A stretch of DNA of 64,000 bases from an uncultured Methanobrevibacter sp. (GTDB lineage: Archaea; Methanobacteriota; Methanobacteria; Methanobacteriales; Methanobacteriaceae): contig ONQL01000001.1 of the NCBI GenBank assembly GCA_900319985.1, forward strand, positions 37,556 to 101,555. Reading direction: 5' to 3'. The notes beneath the pieces are model-generated. The model had not been told where the DNA came from, ran no database searches, and was given only the letters and a program-made list of their open reading frames with translations. The translations under genes were made by a program, and so were the position numbers. Positions 53,759 through 63,576 of the stretch are shown here, piece after piece; positions within the stretch are counted from its first letter, which is position 1, and every line of letters begins with the position of its first letter.

Positions 53759-55336
53759 ATGGAAGAATCTGTCCTAGTAAATAAAGCTGAGAAATACCTG
53801 AAGGAAATATCAAAGGATTCAATCATATTGGATAATATTGATAGTTTCGGTAATTTCAAAAGTCTTTACTTTAAGCTAGATGACAGACTAAACTTTTTAC
53901 AGAACTTAAAGGATGATATGGATGCCCAAGGGTATACAACCCCTTTTACATCCTTAAGTCGTTATGGAACCAAATCTGTGGCTGAAGTATCCCTTGATGA
54001 AGTCGGTGAAAACAGTCGCCATAATCAGATTTTCAGAATGAAGGCAAATGCCAAAAAGAATATTCTGGACAGGGTCAAGTCAGCTATAGATTCACATAAA
54101 ATTGCCATTGGACACCTTAAGCAATTTGGATATGTAAAGTGCGATTCCTGCTACAAGAAATATTCGATGGACGAATATAGAAAAAACGATTCCAAATGCA
54201 GTTGCGGAAGCGAATCATTCACCTTCAAGATAAATAAGGAAGCGACACACAGACTTGAAATAATCCCATATCTGCCACTTTCAGGCAATTATATGGTGCT
54301 GATGAGTCAATTTTCCAATTATGGAAGGGAATCCCTTAAAAAGGTATTGAATATTTTAAAGCAGGAACGTAAAGGTGTTGTAAAAACTATTTCTCTTGTT
54401 ATAAGATTTAAAGATGACAATAACAGGTTAGTTCGCAAAAATATCACGCTGGATTCTGAATACGTTAACAATTATGAAGAGGAAGTAAGAAGGATTTACG
54501 GAAGCCGTGTGAGAATCGAAGCGCTCAGATTTCACAGGACCAAACCTGCAATCATTGACGATAAGCATGCAAGAACAGCTCTCGCAATAGCCTATGTTCG
54601 ATACTGCGAGAATATAATTTTAGATATCAAGGATGATATTTTAAAAAGAAGACTCTCTGATTTTAAAAGGATAAATATCTATGATGAAGTTCTTTCGGAA
54701 TTTGAAAATAAGACTCCGGATTTCATAGACAAGTATGATGTGGATGCAATCGAAGCATGGAGAGAGTCAATGATACAAAAAAAGCTTAACAGCTATGGTT
54801 TTATGGATAATTTTGGAAATATGGTGAGATCACTAAAGCGTGACTTGAAAATCAGGGACAGCATCTACAAAAGTACATTTGTAAACATTGCATCTACCCT
54901 GATAATGTGGGATATGTTTAGATATTATTTGACAACTTCAAACAACTCACGTAAAATTGAAAGCGGTCCTTTTCCCTACATTCGCGTAGAACTAGACCGT
55001 GAACAGCGTAAGGTTTTCCAGACTACCTATACCAAAGTCATTTCAACCCTAAATGATTTTACTGATATCAGAATCATTCCTGTTTATGAGATGGACCTTC
55101 TTTTGTATGAAAAATTCAAGTTTGAAAAGCAGATTAAAAATTCAAATATCAAATTCAACCATGTAGCGTTGGGCGCAGGTCTGATACATGAAAATTCAGA
55201 CATTGAGCTTGAAGATATAAGCAATGCATTCAACATCAACGAATCCAAAATCAAAAAGGAAATCAAAAATATAAATCATATCAAAAATCCGAAAAGCGAC
55301 AAATCCAAAAAATTCCTTGATTTGATTAAAAAGTAG
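53759..55336 (+). CDS. DUF530 family protein
   Basis: The 525-residue protein is helical and basic, with a zinc-like pair CDSCYKKYS/CSCGSESF near residues 120-145 and conserved TTPFTSLSRYGTKS, RLEIIPYLPLSGNYMVLMSQFSNYGRES and RFHRTKPAIIDDKHARTALAIAY. It matches DUF530 from hydrogenotrophic methanogens. Function is unknown; its link to metG and an HTH protein suggests information processing. I chose ATG 53759 over TTG 53750. Confidence 0.7.
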   Translation: MEESVLVNKAEKYLKEISKDSIILDNIDSFGNFKSLYFKLDDRLNFLQNLKDDMDAQGYTTPFTSLSRYGTKSVAEVSLDEVGENSRHNQIFRMKANAKKNILDRVKSAIDSHKIAIGHLKQFGYVKCDSCYKKYSMDEYRKNDSKCSCGSESFTFKINKEATHRLEIIPYLPLSGNYMVLMSQFSNYGRESLKKVLNILKQERKGVVKTISLVIRFKDDNNRLVRKNITLDSEYVNNYEEEVRRIYGSRVRIEALRFHRTKPAIIDDKHARTALAIAYVRYCENIILDIKDDILKRRLSDFKRINIYDEVLSEFENKTPDFIDKYDVDAIEAWRESMIQKKLNSYGFMDNFGNMVRSLKRDLKIRDSIYKSTFVNIASTLIMWDMFRYYLTTSNNSRKIESGPFPYIRVELDREQRKVFQTTYTKVISTLNDFTDIRIIPVYEMDLLLYEKFKFEKQIKNSNIKFNHVALGAGLIHENSDIELEDISNAFNINESKIKKEIKNINHIKNPKSDKSKKFLDLIKK

Positions 55337-55343
55337 TGATAAT

Positions 55344-55814
55344 ATGGACGAAGATGTAACTACAATTCACATAACTGAAGTGCTGTCCTCATCGCTTATT
55401 ATGGATTTGATTGATGAGTATCCCAATCTGTGTGAAATCACATGTTCCCCAAGTGTCTATGAGAGGACTTCAAAAAACTATATCGACGCTTTGGAGCAGC
55501 TGGACATTGAAGTCAACAAGAAATACAACTGGGGTGCAAAAAGCCAGACAAACGGTGAAGAAAAGACAGTTTTGGATTTGGCCAAACAGGGATTGAATGC
55601 CCGTGAAATATCTGAAAAGTTGGACATGAAACTCAATCGTGTTTATTATTTGCTTAGAAAAAACAAGGACGATGTCAAATTCGACGATTATAAAAGAAAA
55701 TATGATTACTCTGAGGTTAGGGCTCTGAAAGAGGATGGCCTGAAACCTAAAGAGATATCTGAAAAATTGAATATACCGTTAAGGTCTGTATATTATATTT
55801 TAAATAAAAAATAA
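55344..55814 (+). CDS. DUF1699-like N-terminal region with two tandem HTH units
   Basis: The 156-residue protein has an N-terminal segment (TTIHITEVLSSSLIMDLIDEYPNLCEITCSPSVYERTSKNYIDALEQLDIEV) resembling DUF1699. Two related helix-turn-helix units follow: LAKQGLNAREISEKLDMKLNRVYYLLRK and LKEDGLKPKEISEKLNIPLRSVYYILNK. It is probably a DNA- or RNA-binding regulator. It begins seven bases after DUF530, so they are co-transcribed. The bidirectional hairpin at 55824-55845 ends the unit. Confidence 0.6.
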   Translation: MDEDVTTIHITEVLSSSLIMDLIDEYPNLCEITCSPSVYERTSKNYIDALEQLDIEVNKKYNWGAKSQTNGEEKTVLDLAKQGLNAREISEKLDMKLNRVYYLLRKNKDDVKFDDYKRKYDYSEVRALKEDGLKPKEISEKLNIPLRSVYYILNKK

Positions 55815-55823
55815 TAAAAAAAT

Positions 55824-55845
55824 GTTAAAGGAGTTAACCTTTAAC
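55824..55845. terminator. Bidirectional terminator overlapping the protease stop
   Basis: GTTAAAGG (55824-55831) and CCTTTAAC (55838-55845) form an eight-base stem with a six-base loop. T-rich tracts flank both sides. It lies between the plus-strand HTH gene and the minus-strand protease gene (stop 55834-55836 in the loop). Confidence 0.6.
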
Positions 55846-58800
55846 TTTTAAAGTTGTTTTAATAGTGTTTTTAAGATAGGTAACTTGTACAGTATAGGTT
55901 TTACCTTTTTTAAGTTTTTGAATAACATTTTTCTTAATGGTTACTTGAGCTACTCCCTTAGAATTGGTTTTATCAGAATATTTTTTACCATTAAGTTTAA
56001 ATGTTACTTTTTTGCCTTTGATGGCTTTACTGTTTTTCAAAGTGGCTTTTAAAACAAGTTTTTTAGCGGATTTCTTAACGGTCTTTTTAGTGGTTTTAAG
56101 AACCTGCTTTACCTTAACAGTATTTTTAACAGTTTGGCCTTTGTATGTTGCAGTTATTGTGTAAGTTCCAGGTTTGACGGTATCTGGTATTTTTAATGTT
56201 GCTAAACCATTAGCATTTGTTTTGATTTTATATGTCTTTTTGTTGAGTTTTACAGTTATAATCTGATTTGCACTCACCAAATTACCATCATTGCCATAGA
56301 CCTTAAATTTATAGCTTGTACCGTCAAAGTAGTACATGTTAATGTTGGCATTTCCGCTAAATCTGGATACAACTTTAATGGTGTTTTTAGCTATTTCACC
56401 AGTTTCTGGATTAAAAATTTCAATTGTTTGAGATTTGGTCAATTTGACAAAATTTAAGTCAATACAACCATTAACATCAGTTTCAAACATTTTTTCAATA
56501 CCATTGACTGTTATATTAACTATAGTATTGCTTAAAATAATGCCAATACTGTTCAAAATTTTAATTTTGTAGTCATAATCACTATTATATCCTCTTGTAA
56601 TGTCCTGAGAGAGTATGGTACTGTCTATGATAACTGAGTATAAAACATCGGTTCCATTATAATCTATTATTAGATTATATCTTCCAGGGTCAAGACTCAC
56701 GCCAATTTTAGATGTTCCATTCTCATCAGCCACAACTGTTGCAGTTATACCATTTATTTCGAAAGTTACCTCTTCACCTGGATTGACATTAGCGGTTATA
56801 GGAGTATCTGCACCATAATATCTTTTCAATCCGTTAACATGTATATTTGGATTTGTGTAAACTTTAATAGCTGCAATGTTTTCATCTAAAGTTAAATCAA
56901 CAATTTTTCCGTTAACATATTTAACTGATGCATTTTCGGGAATCTTATTTCTTGAAGATGCTGTTGGAAGTCTAAGGGCTGTGACATTTACAGAAAAACT
57001 CATACCTTTATTCACTCCAATAAACTTGTTCAATGGAATAATCTGATATCCTGAATATAATGCATTTCCGCTTTGAGTATAAACTTCTTTACCTTCTATA
57101 GAAATACTGATGGTATAATTCTGATTAGTTTTTTCAAAATAAGTCCCGATTGCAGAAATCACATCATCACCATCAGCCACAAAGGTATTAACGAAAATTG
57201 AAGGCACTGTCAAGTTATCTAAAAGTTTATTGAGTTCTTCTAGAGGTAAATCTATTTCAGAAGCGGTTAAATTCCTTATAACATCTCTTTGAAAAGTTAA
57301 ACTTCCAGAAACATCATATTGGTAAATTTTTTTATAGGATACATTTGGATCAATTACAAATCCAACTATAGTCACGTCATTAACAAATGCTGAAGCATCA
57401 TAATATGAAACGTAATAATATCCTTCATCTCCCCAGTCAGACCCCCAACTATTTTTGATAATCCATGCACCATTGCCTGGAGGTGTTATTTTGAAGTTGC
57501 TTGCAGAATAATTGTCATCCCATCCCACTAAAGTAACCGCATGATCGCTTCTTGTTGATTTGTTTGAAAATGCAGCGTAAGTTTCATTATTATAATCTAA
57601 ACCATCATCTTCAGTAGCTAAAAGACTTACAGCCAAAGCCCCATATTTGACCAAAACTTCTTTGATTCTGTAATTGTCTGATATGTTCTTACGGGAATCT
57701 ATAAAAATAGCTTGATATGCATAATATTTGGCCATATCCTCAAATACAGGAGATATTTTTCCAAATTGGTCATAAGTATCATTTTCTTCATCAATACCTC
57801 CAAAACTTATGAAATATACAGCACCTTTGTCACCATTACCTCCTTCTTCACCGGAGCCTCCTTGTTCATAGTACATTATTGCTAAATTTCTTTCATTGTT
57901 TTCAGAAATATCAACAATCAAAGTTCCGTTTGTTGCTTTTAATAATGCTGATTCAAGTGATGCAGCTGTTGCAAAAGACCAGCATGAACCCATTCTGCCT
58001 TGATTTTTAACAGAAGTTACTAATCCATAATTACGTAAATCAAATGAAGAAGCATTAGCCAAACTCAAATCAAAAGTAATGGGATTGTACGCTATTGGAA
58101 TGTTATTCAATTCATAAGTATATTTATAATATGTTTGATTTAGCATATTTTTACCATCTATAAAAGTATTATTTTTTAAAATGGCAGCTTCGCCATCAAA
58201 AAATGAATTGATATTTAAAACATTCCCTTTAAAGTAAGAATTTGAAATGGCGTAATTAGAATCATAAGCATATAATGAACCGACATTATTTGTGAAGTTT
58301 GATTTGTTGATTGTTAAATTGCCTAAATCATTGAAAATAGCTCCACTGACCTCTGATTGATTTGCTTTATTATTGTCGAATAATAAATTGTCAAAATCAG
58401 CAGTTACATGAGAAATGTAGATTGCTCCACCTTTCCAGTAAGCGTTATTATCTTTGAAAATTGTGTCTGATATTTTTAATGTGCCGTGCAACTGAATCAA
58501 TGCTCCTCCAAAGTTTGATGAGCAATCAATAAACTTGGAATTGTTAATTATACATGACCCATTATAATCCATTGGATTGGCTCCGCCAATGTCAAGTAAT
58601 ATTGCACCTGCATTTTTTCTTGATGAAACATTCCTGAAAGTACAGTTTTCAATTGAAATGCTTTTTGCGATTTCTTTAAAGCCTAATGCTCCTGCTGTGA
58701 CATTGGCATATAAATCAGTGAAGTTACAATTTTTAATTATTCCGCTACTGGTTTCAACATGAAGTACAGTAGTATAGTCTGAAATCAAATTTGAGAAATT

Positions 58801-59457
58801 AGTATCTTGGATTGTGAATTTAGATTCCCTAATTTCAATTAAACCCCATTGCAAATGACCATCACTTTTGAAAATATCATTTTTAATACTTAAAGTTGAG
58901 TTATCGCTTATGAAAATTGCAGAACCGAATTTAACTGCAAGATTATTTACAAATTTGTCATTAACGCTGGTATAGGTGGCATTTTCAGCAAGAATTGCTC
59001 CTCCATTTTCTTTATCAAAATTATTGTCAAAAGTTACATTATTGGTTGTTAATGTGGCATTTTTTATAAATACTGCCGAACTGAAAGAATTTTTAATAAC
59101 CAAATTATTTAGGACAACATTTGCTGAGTTGATTGTGAATATTCTTGATTGATTTGACCCGTCAATTATATGATTATTTCCATTGATAGTCAAATTTTTA
59201 TTAATTTTAACCCCATCACTATAGTTTTTATCAATATTTTCATCAAATGCATAATCTTTTGTCAAATTGATTACATTATCATGTGACAAGTCATCATTTA
59301 AATCTTTAAACGTATTTTCAGAACTGGAAATAATTTCCGAATCTTTTGATGAATGGATTGCCAAATCTTGTGTCTGATTAACGTCTTGACTTGAAACGGC
59401 ACCTATTGAAAATATTAATATTAAAGTTAAAAAGATAATTGTCGTATATATTTTCAA
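55834..59457 (-). CDS. Secreted adhesin-like papain-family (C1A) cysteine protease
   Basis: This 1,207-residue protein has a signal peptide (TTIIFLTLILIFSIGAVSS). Residues about 80-450 are parallel beta-helix repeats of the pectate-lyase type (repeated NxxFxNN...GGAI). Residues about 470-700 are a C1A peptidase with Q/C (NQGRMGSCWSFA, Cys492), His639 in SDHAVTLVGWDDN, and Asn669 in IIKNSWGSDWGDEGYYY. About residues 840-1200 hold Big-type Ig-like repeats with a Lys-rich end. A surface degrader or adhesin is likely. The start is TTG 59457, eight bases after GGAGG. The 59458-59901 gap beyond the start holds a decayed ORF. Confidence 0.88.
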   Translation of the reverse strand: MKIYTTIIFLTLILIFSIGAVSSQDVNQTQDLAIHSSKDSEIISSSENTFKDLNDDLSHDNVINLTKDYAFDENIDKNYSDGVKINKNLTINGNNHIIDGSNQSRIFTINSANVVLNNLVIKNSFSSAVFIKNATLTTNNVTFDNNFDKENGGAILAENATYTSVNDKFVNNLAVKFGSAIFISDNSTLSIKNDIFKSDGHLQWGLIEIRESKFTIQDTNFSNLISDYTTVLHVETSSGIIKNCNFTDLYANVTAGALGFKEIAKSISIENCTFRNVSSRKNAGAILLDIGGANPMDYNGSCIINNSKFIDCSSNFGGALIQLHGTLKISDTIFKDNNAYWKGGAIYISHVTADFDNLLFDNNKANQSEVSGAIFNDLGNLTINKSNFTNNVGSLYAYDSNYAISNSYFKGNVLNINSFFDGEAAILKNNTFIDGKNMLNQTYYKYTYELNNIPIAYNPITFDLSLANASSFDLRNYGLVTSVKNQGRMGSCWSFATAASLESALLKATNGTLIVDISENNERNLAIMYYEQGGSGEEGGNGDKGAVYFISFGGIDEENDTYDQFGKISPVFEDMAKYYAYQAIFIDSRKNISDNYRIKEVLVKYGALAVSLLATEDDGLDYNNETYAAFSNKSTRSDHAVTLVGWDDNYSASNFKITPPGNGAWIIKNSWGSDWGDEGYYYVSYYDASAFVNDVTIVGFVIDPNVSYKKIYQYDVSGSLTFQRDVIRNLTASEIDLPLEELNKLLDNLTVPSIFVNTFVADGDDVISAIGTYFEKTNQNYTISISIEGKEVYTQSGNALYSGYQIIPLNKFIGVNKGMSFSVNVTALRLPTASSRNKIPENASVKYVNGKIVDLTLDENIAAIKVYTNPNIHVNGLKRYYGADTPITANVNPGEEVTFEINGITATVVADENGTSKIGVSLDPGRYNLIIDYNGTDVLYSVIIDSTILSQDITRGYNSDYDYKIKILNSIGIILSNTIVNITVNGIEKMFETDVNGCIDLNFVKLTKSQTIEIFNPETGEIAKNTIKVVSRFSGNANINMYYFDGTSYKFKVYGNDGNLVSANQIITVKLNKKTYKIKTNANGLATLKIPDTVKPGTYTITATYKGQTVKNTVKVKQVLKTTKKTVKKSAKKLVLKATLKNSKAIKGKKVTFKLNGKKYSDKTNSKGVAQVTIKKNVIQKLKKGKTYTVQVTYLKNTIKTTLKVKG

Positions 59458-59584
59458 AATTTATTCCTCCATTTGAATTTTATGCATATTTTTATTAGAA
59501 ATAATATAAAAATTAATCTAAAAAATTGAAAAATTTTGAAAAAAAATTCAATCTAATAACTTTCTGATAATGCAATCCATATAG

Positions 59585-59845
59585 TGGGAATTCAAGCAAT
59601 GTTGTGGTTTGAAGGAGTTGGATGTAGAAGAAATTATTAATACCGTCGAACCAAAATATCAAATAATGAAAAAATTAATCGTGTGATTTGGCATTATATT
59701 CATTGCTTGCGATTATTGATTGCAGACATATAACAGAACATATCAAAATAGCGACAAAAATCTATTGAAATTAGATGGACGGGCAGTATCACTGAACGAA
59801 TCACCGATGAGTATAGAACGGTTTCAAGTGCTGGAAGATAAATAA
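59585..59845 (+). pseudogene. Decayed ORF remnant with two in-frame TGA codons
   Basis: One reading frame runs from about 59585 to TAA 59843, broken by TGA at 59684-59686 and 59717-59719. Pieces look protein-like: LKELDVEEIINTVEPKYQIMKKLIV before the first TGA, then FGIIFIACDY, then LQTYNRTYQNSDKNLLKLDGRAVSLNESPMSIERFQVLEDK. The centre (MKKLIV-FGIIFIAC) looks like a signal peptide or lipoprotein start. No family is recognised. It precedes another broken gene, so the locus seems to be decaying. Confidence 0.35.
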
Positions 59846-59901
59846 TCATTTAAAAGACATTCTTGAAATTGAAGTGATAAAAAAATAATAATGTGATTAC
59901 T

Positions 59902-60859
59902 ATGACAATTCTACCACAATTGCCTTTATATGTGATAGCAATAATCTGTGGATTACTTTCTTTTTCTGTAACCAGATTATTCATGCCGAAGATTATTCAA
60001 AAATTAGAAGAAGCTGACATTGTCGGAAAAGATATTCACAAATCATGGAAGCCTGTTGTAGCGGAAATGGGTGGTTTTGGAATAATATTCGGTTTTGTAA
60101 TTGGAATGTTTTCTGGAATTTACATGCATGATATTCTTGCATTTACATTAGTGGGCACTTTCATCAAGGTCAAAATTCTTTTTGCTTTTCATTGCAGGCC
60201 TTCCTTTGATGTGGGCGGCACCACCTAATGTGGGTATTGTATATTTGATTTCAATGCCTATAGCTCTTTCAATAGGATCCAATCTAACAAACATGCTTGC
60301 AGGTTTAAACGGTATTGAATCCGGTTTAGGTGTTATTTCAATGACATCACTAACAATTGCATGTATAATTTTGAGTAAATACGATGTAACAATTATATCC
60401 ATGAGTATGCTGGGTGCATTGCTTGCATTTTTATACTTCAACAGATATCCTGCTAAAATTTTCCCGGGCGATACAGGAACACTGATTATTGGTGCGGCTA
60501 TCGTATGTATTGCATTCCTTGGTAGGGTAAAACTGATAGCATTAATCGTATTGATGCCGAACATTATTGACGCTGCATTGAAATTCTACTCAGCAGGAGT
60601 CATGAACCGTTCCCAACAGAAACCTACTCAACTGAATGAGGACGGAAAATTGGTAAGGCCAGATGCAGGTTTCAAATCTTTGATAAGATTAATATTAAGA
60701 CGCCCTATTGCCGAAAAGGATGCAGTAAAAATAATCTGGGGTATTGGTATTGTATTCGGCATATTGGGTATTGTTGTAGCATTGATAATGCCTGGAATGC
60801 TTGAAAGCAAAACTTTAATGAACTTTTTACAAATCAAAGAGATGTTCTATCATATTTAG
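59902..60859 (+). pseudogene. GT4-type glycosyl-1-phosphate transferase, disrupted by an internal deletion
   Basis: The first part (ATG 59902 onward) has SVTRLFMPKII, HKSWKPVVAEMGGFGIIFGFVIG, as in MraY/WecA-type UDP-sugar:lipid-phosphate transferases. The second part (from about 60155 in the next frame) has ALSSRSKFFLLFIAGLPLMWAAPP, NLTNMLAGLNGIESGLG and AKIFPGDTGTLIIGA. The two frames meet at 60149-60155. The expected ~15-25 residues between FTLVG and ALSS, which in this family hold the DDxxG catalytic metal site, are missing, and the frame is lost. The gene cannot make an active enzyme unless the read is wrong. An assembly error is an alternative. Confidence 0.75.
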
Positions 60860-60868
60860 GTGATTATA

Positions 60869-61537
60869 ATGAAACCTTATGTAATATTAAGTGCAGCTAT
60901 GACATTGGATGGTAAAATAGCAACTGAAACCGGAAGCTCAAACATTTCTGGAGAAAAGGACCTTGAAAGAGTACATGAGCTTAGAAAAGAGTGTGACGCA
61001 ATAATGGTTGGTATTGGAACTGTTTTGGCAGATGACCCAAGGCTGACCGTTCACAAGATTGATGCTAATCCTGATGACAATCCTGTCAGAGTGGTAGTTG
61101 ACAGCAAATGCAGGACTCCAATAGCTGCAAGAATTACTAACAGGGATGCCAGAACAATTATCGCAGGAGCCAATGAATACAAATATGACTTTGTAGTTTC
61201 AGATAGATATGAGTCATTTTCCAAAAGAGGCATTGACTTTTTTTGGAGCGGTGACAAGAGAGTGGACTTGGTTGCATTGATGAATTATCTGCACGAAGAA
61301 GGAATTGAGAAACTGATGCTTGAAGGTGGAGCCACCTTAAACTTCTCCATGATTAAGGCAGGTCTTATAGATGAAATAAGATTATGTGTTGCGCCTATGG
61401 TCGTTGGAGGCGCAAATGCAAAAACATTATTTGATGGTGAAGGTTATCCATTGATGGATTTGGCTACAAAATTGGAACTAGTTGATTCTTATAGTTTGGA
61501 TAAAGATTTGATTTTGACTTATAAAGTCAGTAAATAA
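60869..61537 (+). CDS. RibD-type reductase of riboflavin/F420 precursor synthesis
   Basis: This 222-residue protein has YVILSAAMTLDGKIAT, AIMVGIGTVLADDPRLTV, RVVVDSKCRTPI, EKLMLEGGATLNFSMI and DEIRLCVAPMVVGG. This is the archaeal 2,5-diamino-6-ribosylamino-pyrimidinone 5'-phosphate reductase, which uses NADPH to reduce the ribose to ribityl. I chose ATG 60869 after AGGTGAT over GTG 60860. It directly follows the disrupted transferase gene. Confidence 0.9.
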   Translation: MKPYVILSAAMTLDGKIATETGSSNISGEKDLERVHELRKECDAIMVGIGTVLADDPRLTVHKIDANPDDNPVRVVVDSKCRTPIAARITNRDARTIIAGANEYKYDFVVSDRYESFSKRGIDFFWSGDKRVDLVALMNYLHEEGIEKLMLEGGATLNFSMIKAGLIDEIRLCVAPMVVGGANAKTLFDGEGYPLMDLATKLELVDSYSLDKDLILTYKVSK

Positions 61538-61562
61538 TTTTTTTTAAAAAATTTGTTTTGGT

Positions 61563-61586
61563 AGGGTTTTTTAAATTATAAACCCT
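61563..61586 (+). terminator. Terminator after the reductase gene
   Basis: AGGGTTT (61563-61569) and AAACCCT (61580-61586) are seven-base arms around a short loop, followed by TTATTTTT. It may also lie downstream of the convergent PHP gene. Confidence 0.5.
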
Positions 61587-61599
61587 TATTTTTAAATAT

Positions 61600-62265
61600 T
61601 TAAAATATTCCTTTGCTTTTTAAAAGTTCTCGAGGATTGTCAACAAGTGCTTTCATTGCTTCTTCGTGAGTCAATCCTGCACCTAAAGCAATTTCATATG
61701 ATTTATCAAATGTAATCAAGTCACTAGGTGCATGAGTGTCAGTATCAACTAGTAATTTATTTCCAACTTCACGGGCAACATTTGCAACATGGCCGTTTCC
61801 AAGGCAATGTCCCTTACGTGCTGAAATTTCAAGATAGATATCATTTTCCTTTGCAATTTCTGCTTCTTCAACAGTTATTAAGCCAGGATGGCCCAAGATG
61901 TCTACATGTTCGGATTCTACAGCTGCCCTGTTGGTTCCGGGAGTCACAGGTTCATTCAATGTTTCTCCGTGAACAACAACAATTTTTGCACCTAATTCCT
62001 TTGCCCTTGCAGCTATTCCGTCAATTGATTCGCAAGGAGCATGTGTTACTTCAGCACCTAAAACGACAGTAATGTCCCAGTTTGAATTGATGTCATCAAT
62101 TGCATCCTGAATTGCTGGGATTGTTTCAACATTTGACCAATCAACATGGTCTGTAATCGCTATTGCTTCATGATTTAATTTTAAAGCTCTTCTTGCAAGT
62201 TCTGATGGCAATAATTCGCCGTCACTAAATAAACTGTGCATATGTAAATCTATTCTTTTGTTCAA
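61600..62265 (-). CDS. PHP-domain phosphoesterase/phosphatase
   Basis: The 221-residue protein has [74 protein letters not shown] and [13 protein letters not shown], the PHP metal motifs in order. It is probably a cytosolic phosphatase (histidinol-phosphatase-like) or nuclease. Its substrate is unknown. Confidence 0.85.
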   Translation of the reverse strand: MNKRIDLHMHSLFSDGELLPSELARRALKLNHEAIAITDHVDWSNVETIPAIQDAIDDINSNWDITVVLGAEVTHAPCESIDGIAARAKELGAKIVVVHGETLNEPVTPGTNRAAVESEHVDILGHPGLITVEEAEIAKENDIYLEISARKGHCLGNGHVANVAREVGNKLLVDTDTHAPSDLITFDKSYEIALGAGLTHEEAMKALVDNPRELLKSKGIF

Positions 62266-62352
62266 AATATAACCTCTTAATCTTAAATATAATATTTTAT
62301 ATAATACGTTTAATATATACTTATATAACTTAAATTATTTTGAGGTATTAAA

Positions 62353-63576
62353 ATGAAAGCAAAAGCTGTAAAAATGGCAGATGGTGTTTACTGGGTTGGT
62401 GTTATTCACTGGAATAGCAGAACTTTCCATGGATACGGAATTCCAGGAACCACATACAATGCATACTTGGTATTCGGTGAAGAAAAGACTGTATTGATTG
62501 ACAACGTTTACAAAGGAATGTTTGAACAATTCGATGCAAGAGTAAAGGACGCTTTTGAACAAGAGGGAAAAGAGTTTAAAGTAGATGTATTTGTTCAAAA
62601 CCACTCTGAAATGGATCACTCAACTTTCTTGAGAGATACTATTGCCAAATACAATCCTGATGCAGAAATATATGCATCACAAAACTGTATTAACTTTTTG
62701 GAAGCACAATATCATAACTTCTCAGATTTAGATATTAAAGCTGTTGCAACTGGTGATGAATTGGATATTGGTGGAAGAACCTTAAAATTCGTTTCAGCTC
62801 CAATGCTTCACTGGCCGGACAGCATGTTTACATTTTTGGCTGAAGAAGGAATATTGTTCTCAAACGATGCATTCGGACAGCATGTATGTCACTCCAAAAG
62901 ATTTGACAAAGACTACTCATTGGATTATTTATTAAAAGAAGCACAAAAATATTATGCTAACCTTGTAACTTTAGGCTCTCCAATGCTTAGAATGAAATTA
63001 CAGGAAATCACTGAAAATGGTCTTTTAGAACAAATCAAAATGATTGCACCATGTCATGGTCAAATCTGGACTAATCCTGGACCAATCGTTGAAAAATATA
63101 CTGAATGGGGATCTGGTGTATGCAAGGACAAAATCACTGTAATCTATGATACTATGCACCACTCAACCGAAAAATTGGCATTCCAAATTGCTGAAGGTAT
63201 CATGAGTGAAGGTGTTGAAGTAGAAATGTACTTCATGCAGGAAGACGGTCCTGACGATGTAATTACAGATATTCTTGACTCCAAAGCTATTGCTCTTGGT
63301 GCTCCTACAATGATGAACAAGGCGTTCCCAAGAATAGGTAACATGATGTACTGGTTGGACTGTGTTAACTTCAAAGGAACCGGCAGCGAGAAAAGTGCTT
63401 TAATCTTTTCATCCAAAGGATGGGGCGGAGGAGCTATTGCCAAACTCCAAAGAGATCTGGAAGAAGCAGGATTCAACGTAACTGACACATTGGATGTTTT
63501 GTTTGTACCTGATGAAGATGTTTTAGCTGAAGCATTTGAAAAAGGTGCAGAGCTTGCTCGTTCCATTAAAGAATAG
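62353..63576 (+). CDS. fprA: F420H2 oxidase (flavo-diiron protein) FprA
   Basis: This 407-residue protein has an N-terminal diiron beta-lactamase-like domain with the HxExDH motif in NHSEMDHSTF and further ligands in FSNDAFGQH and APCHGQIW. A C-terminal flavodoxin domain follows (VIYDTMHHSTEKLA, GAPTMMNKAFPRIG). It reduces O2 to water using F420H2, a defence for strict anaerobes. A T-rich tract follows its stop. The ATG follows a TTGAGGTATT ribosome site. Confidence 0.94.
   Translation: MKAKAVKMADGVYWVGVIHWNSRTFHGYGIPGTTYNAYLVFGEEKTVLIDNVYKGMFEQFDARVKDAFEQEGKEFKVDVFVQNHSEMDHSTFLRDTIAKYNPDAEIYASQNCINFLEAQYHNFSDLDIKAVATGDELDIGGRTLKFVSAPMLHWPDSMFTFLAEEGILFSNDAFGQHVCHSKRFDKDYSLDYLLKEAQKYYANLVTLGSPMLRMKLQEITENGLLEQIKMIAPCHGQIWTNPGPIVEKYTEWGSGVCKDKITVIYDTMHHSTEKLAFQIAEGIMSEGVEVEMYFMQEDGPDDVITDILDSKAIALGAPTMMNKAFPRIGNMMYWLDCVNFKGTGSEKSALIFSSKGWGGGAIAKLQRDLEEAGFNVTDTLDVLFVPDEDVLAEAFEKGAELARSIKE

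Noticed and set aside
59684..59719. Two in-frame TGA codons as possible selenocysteine
   Set aside because: No SECIS-like hairpin seen, and the frame has no recognised selenoprotein family; a decayed ORF explains it better.
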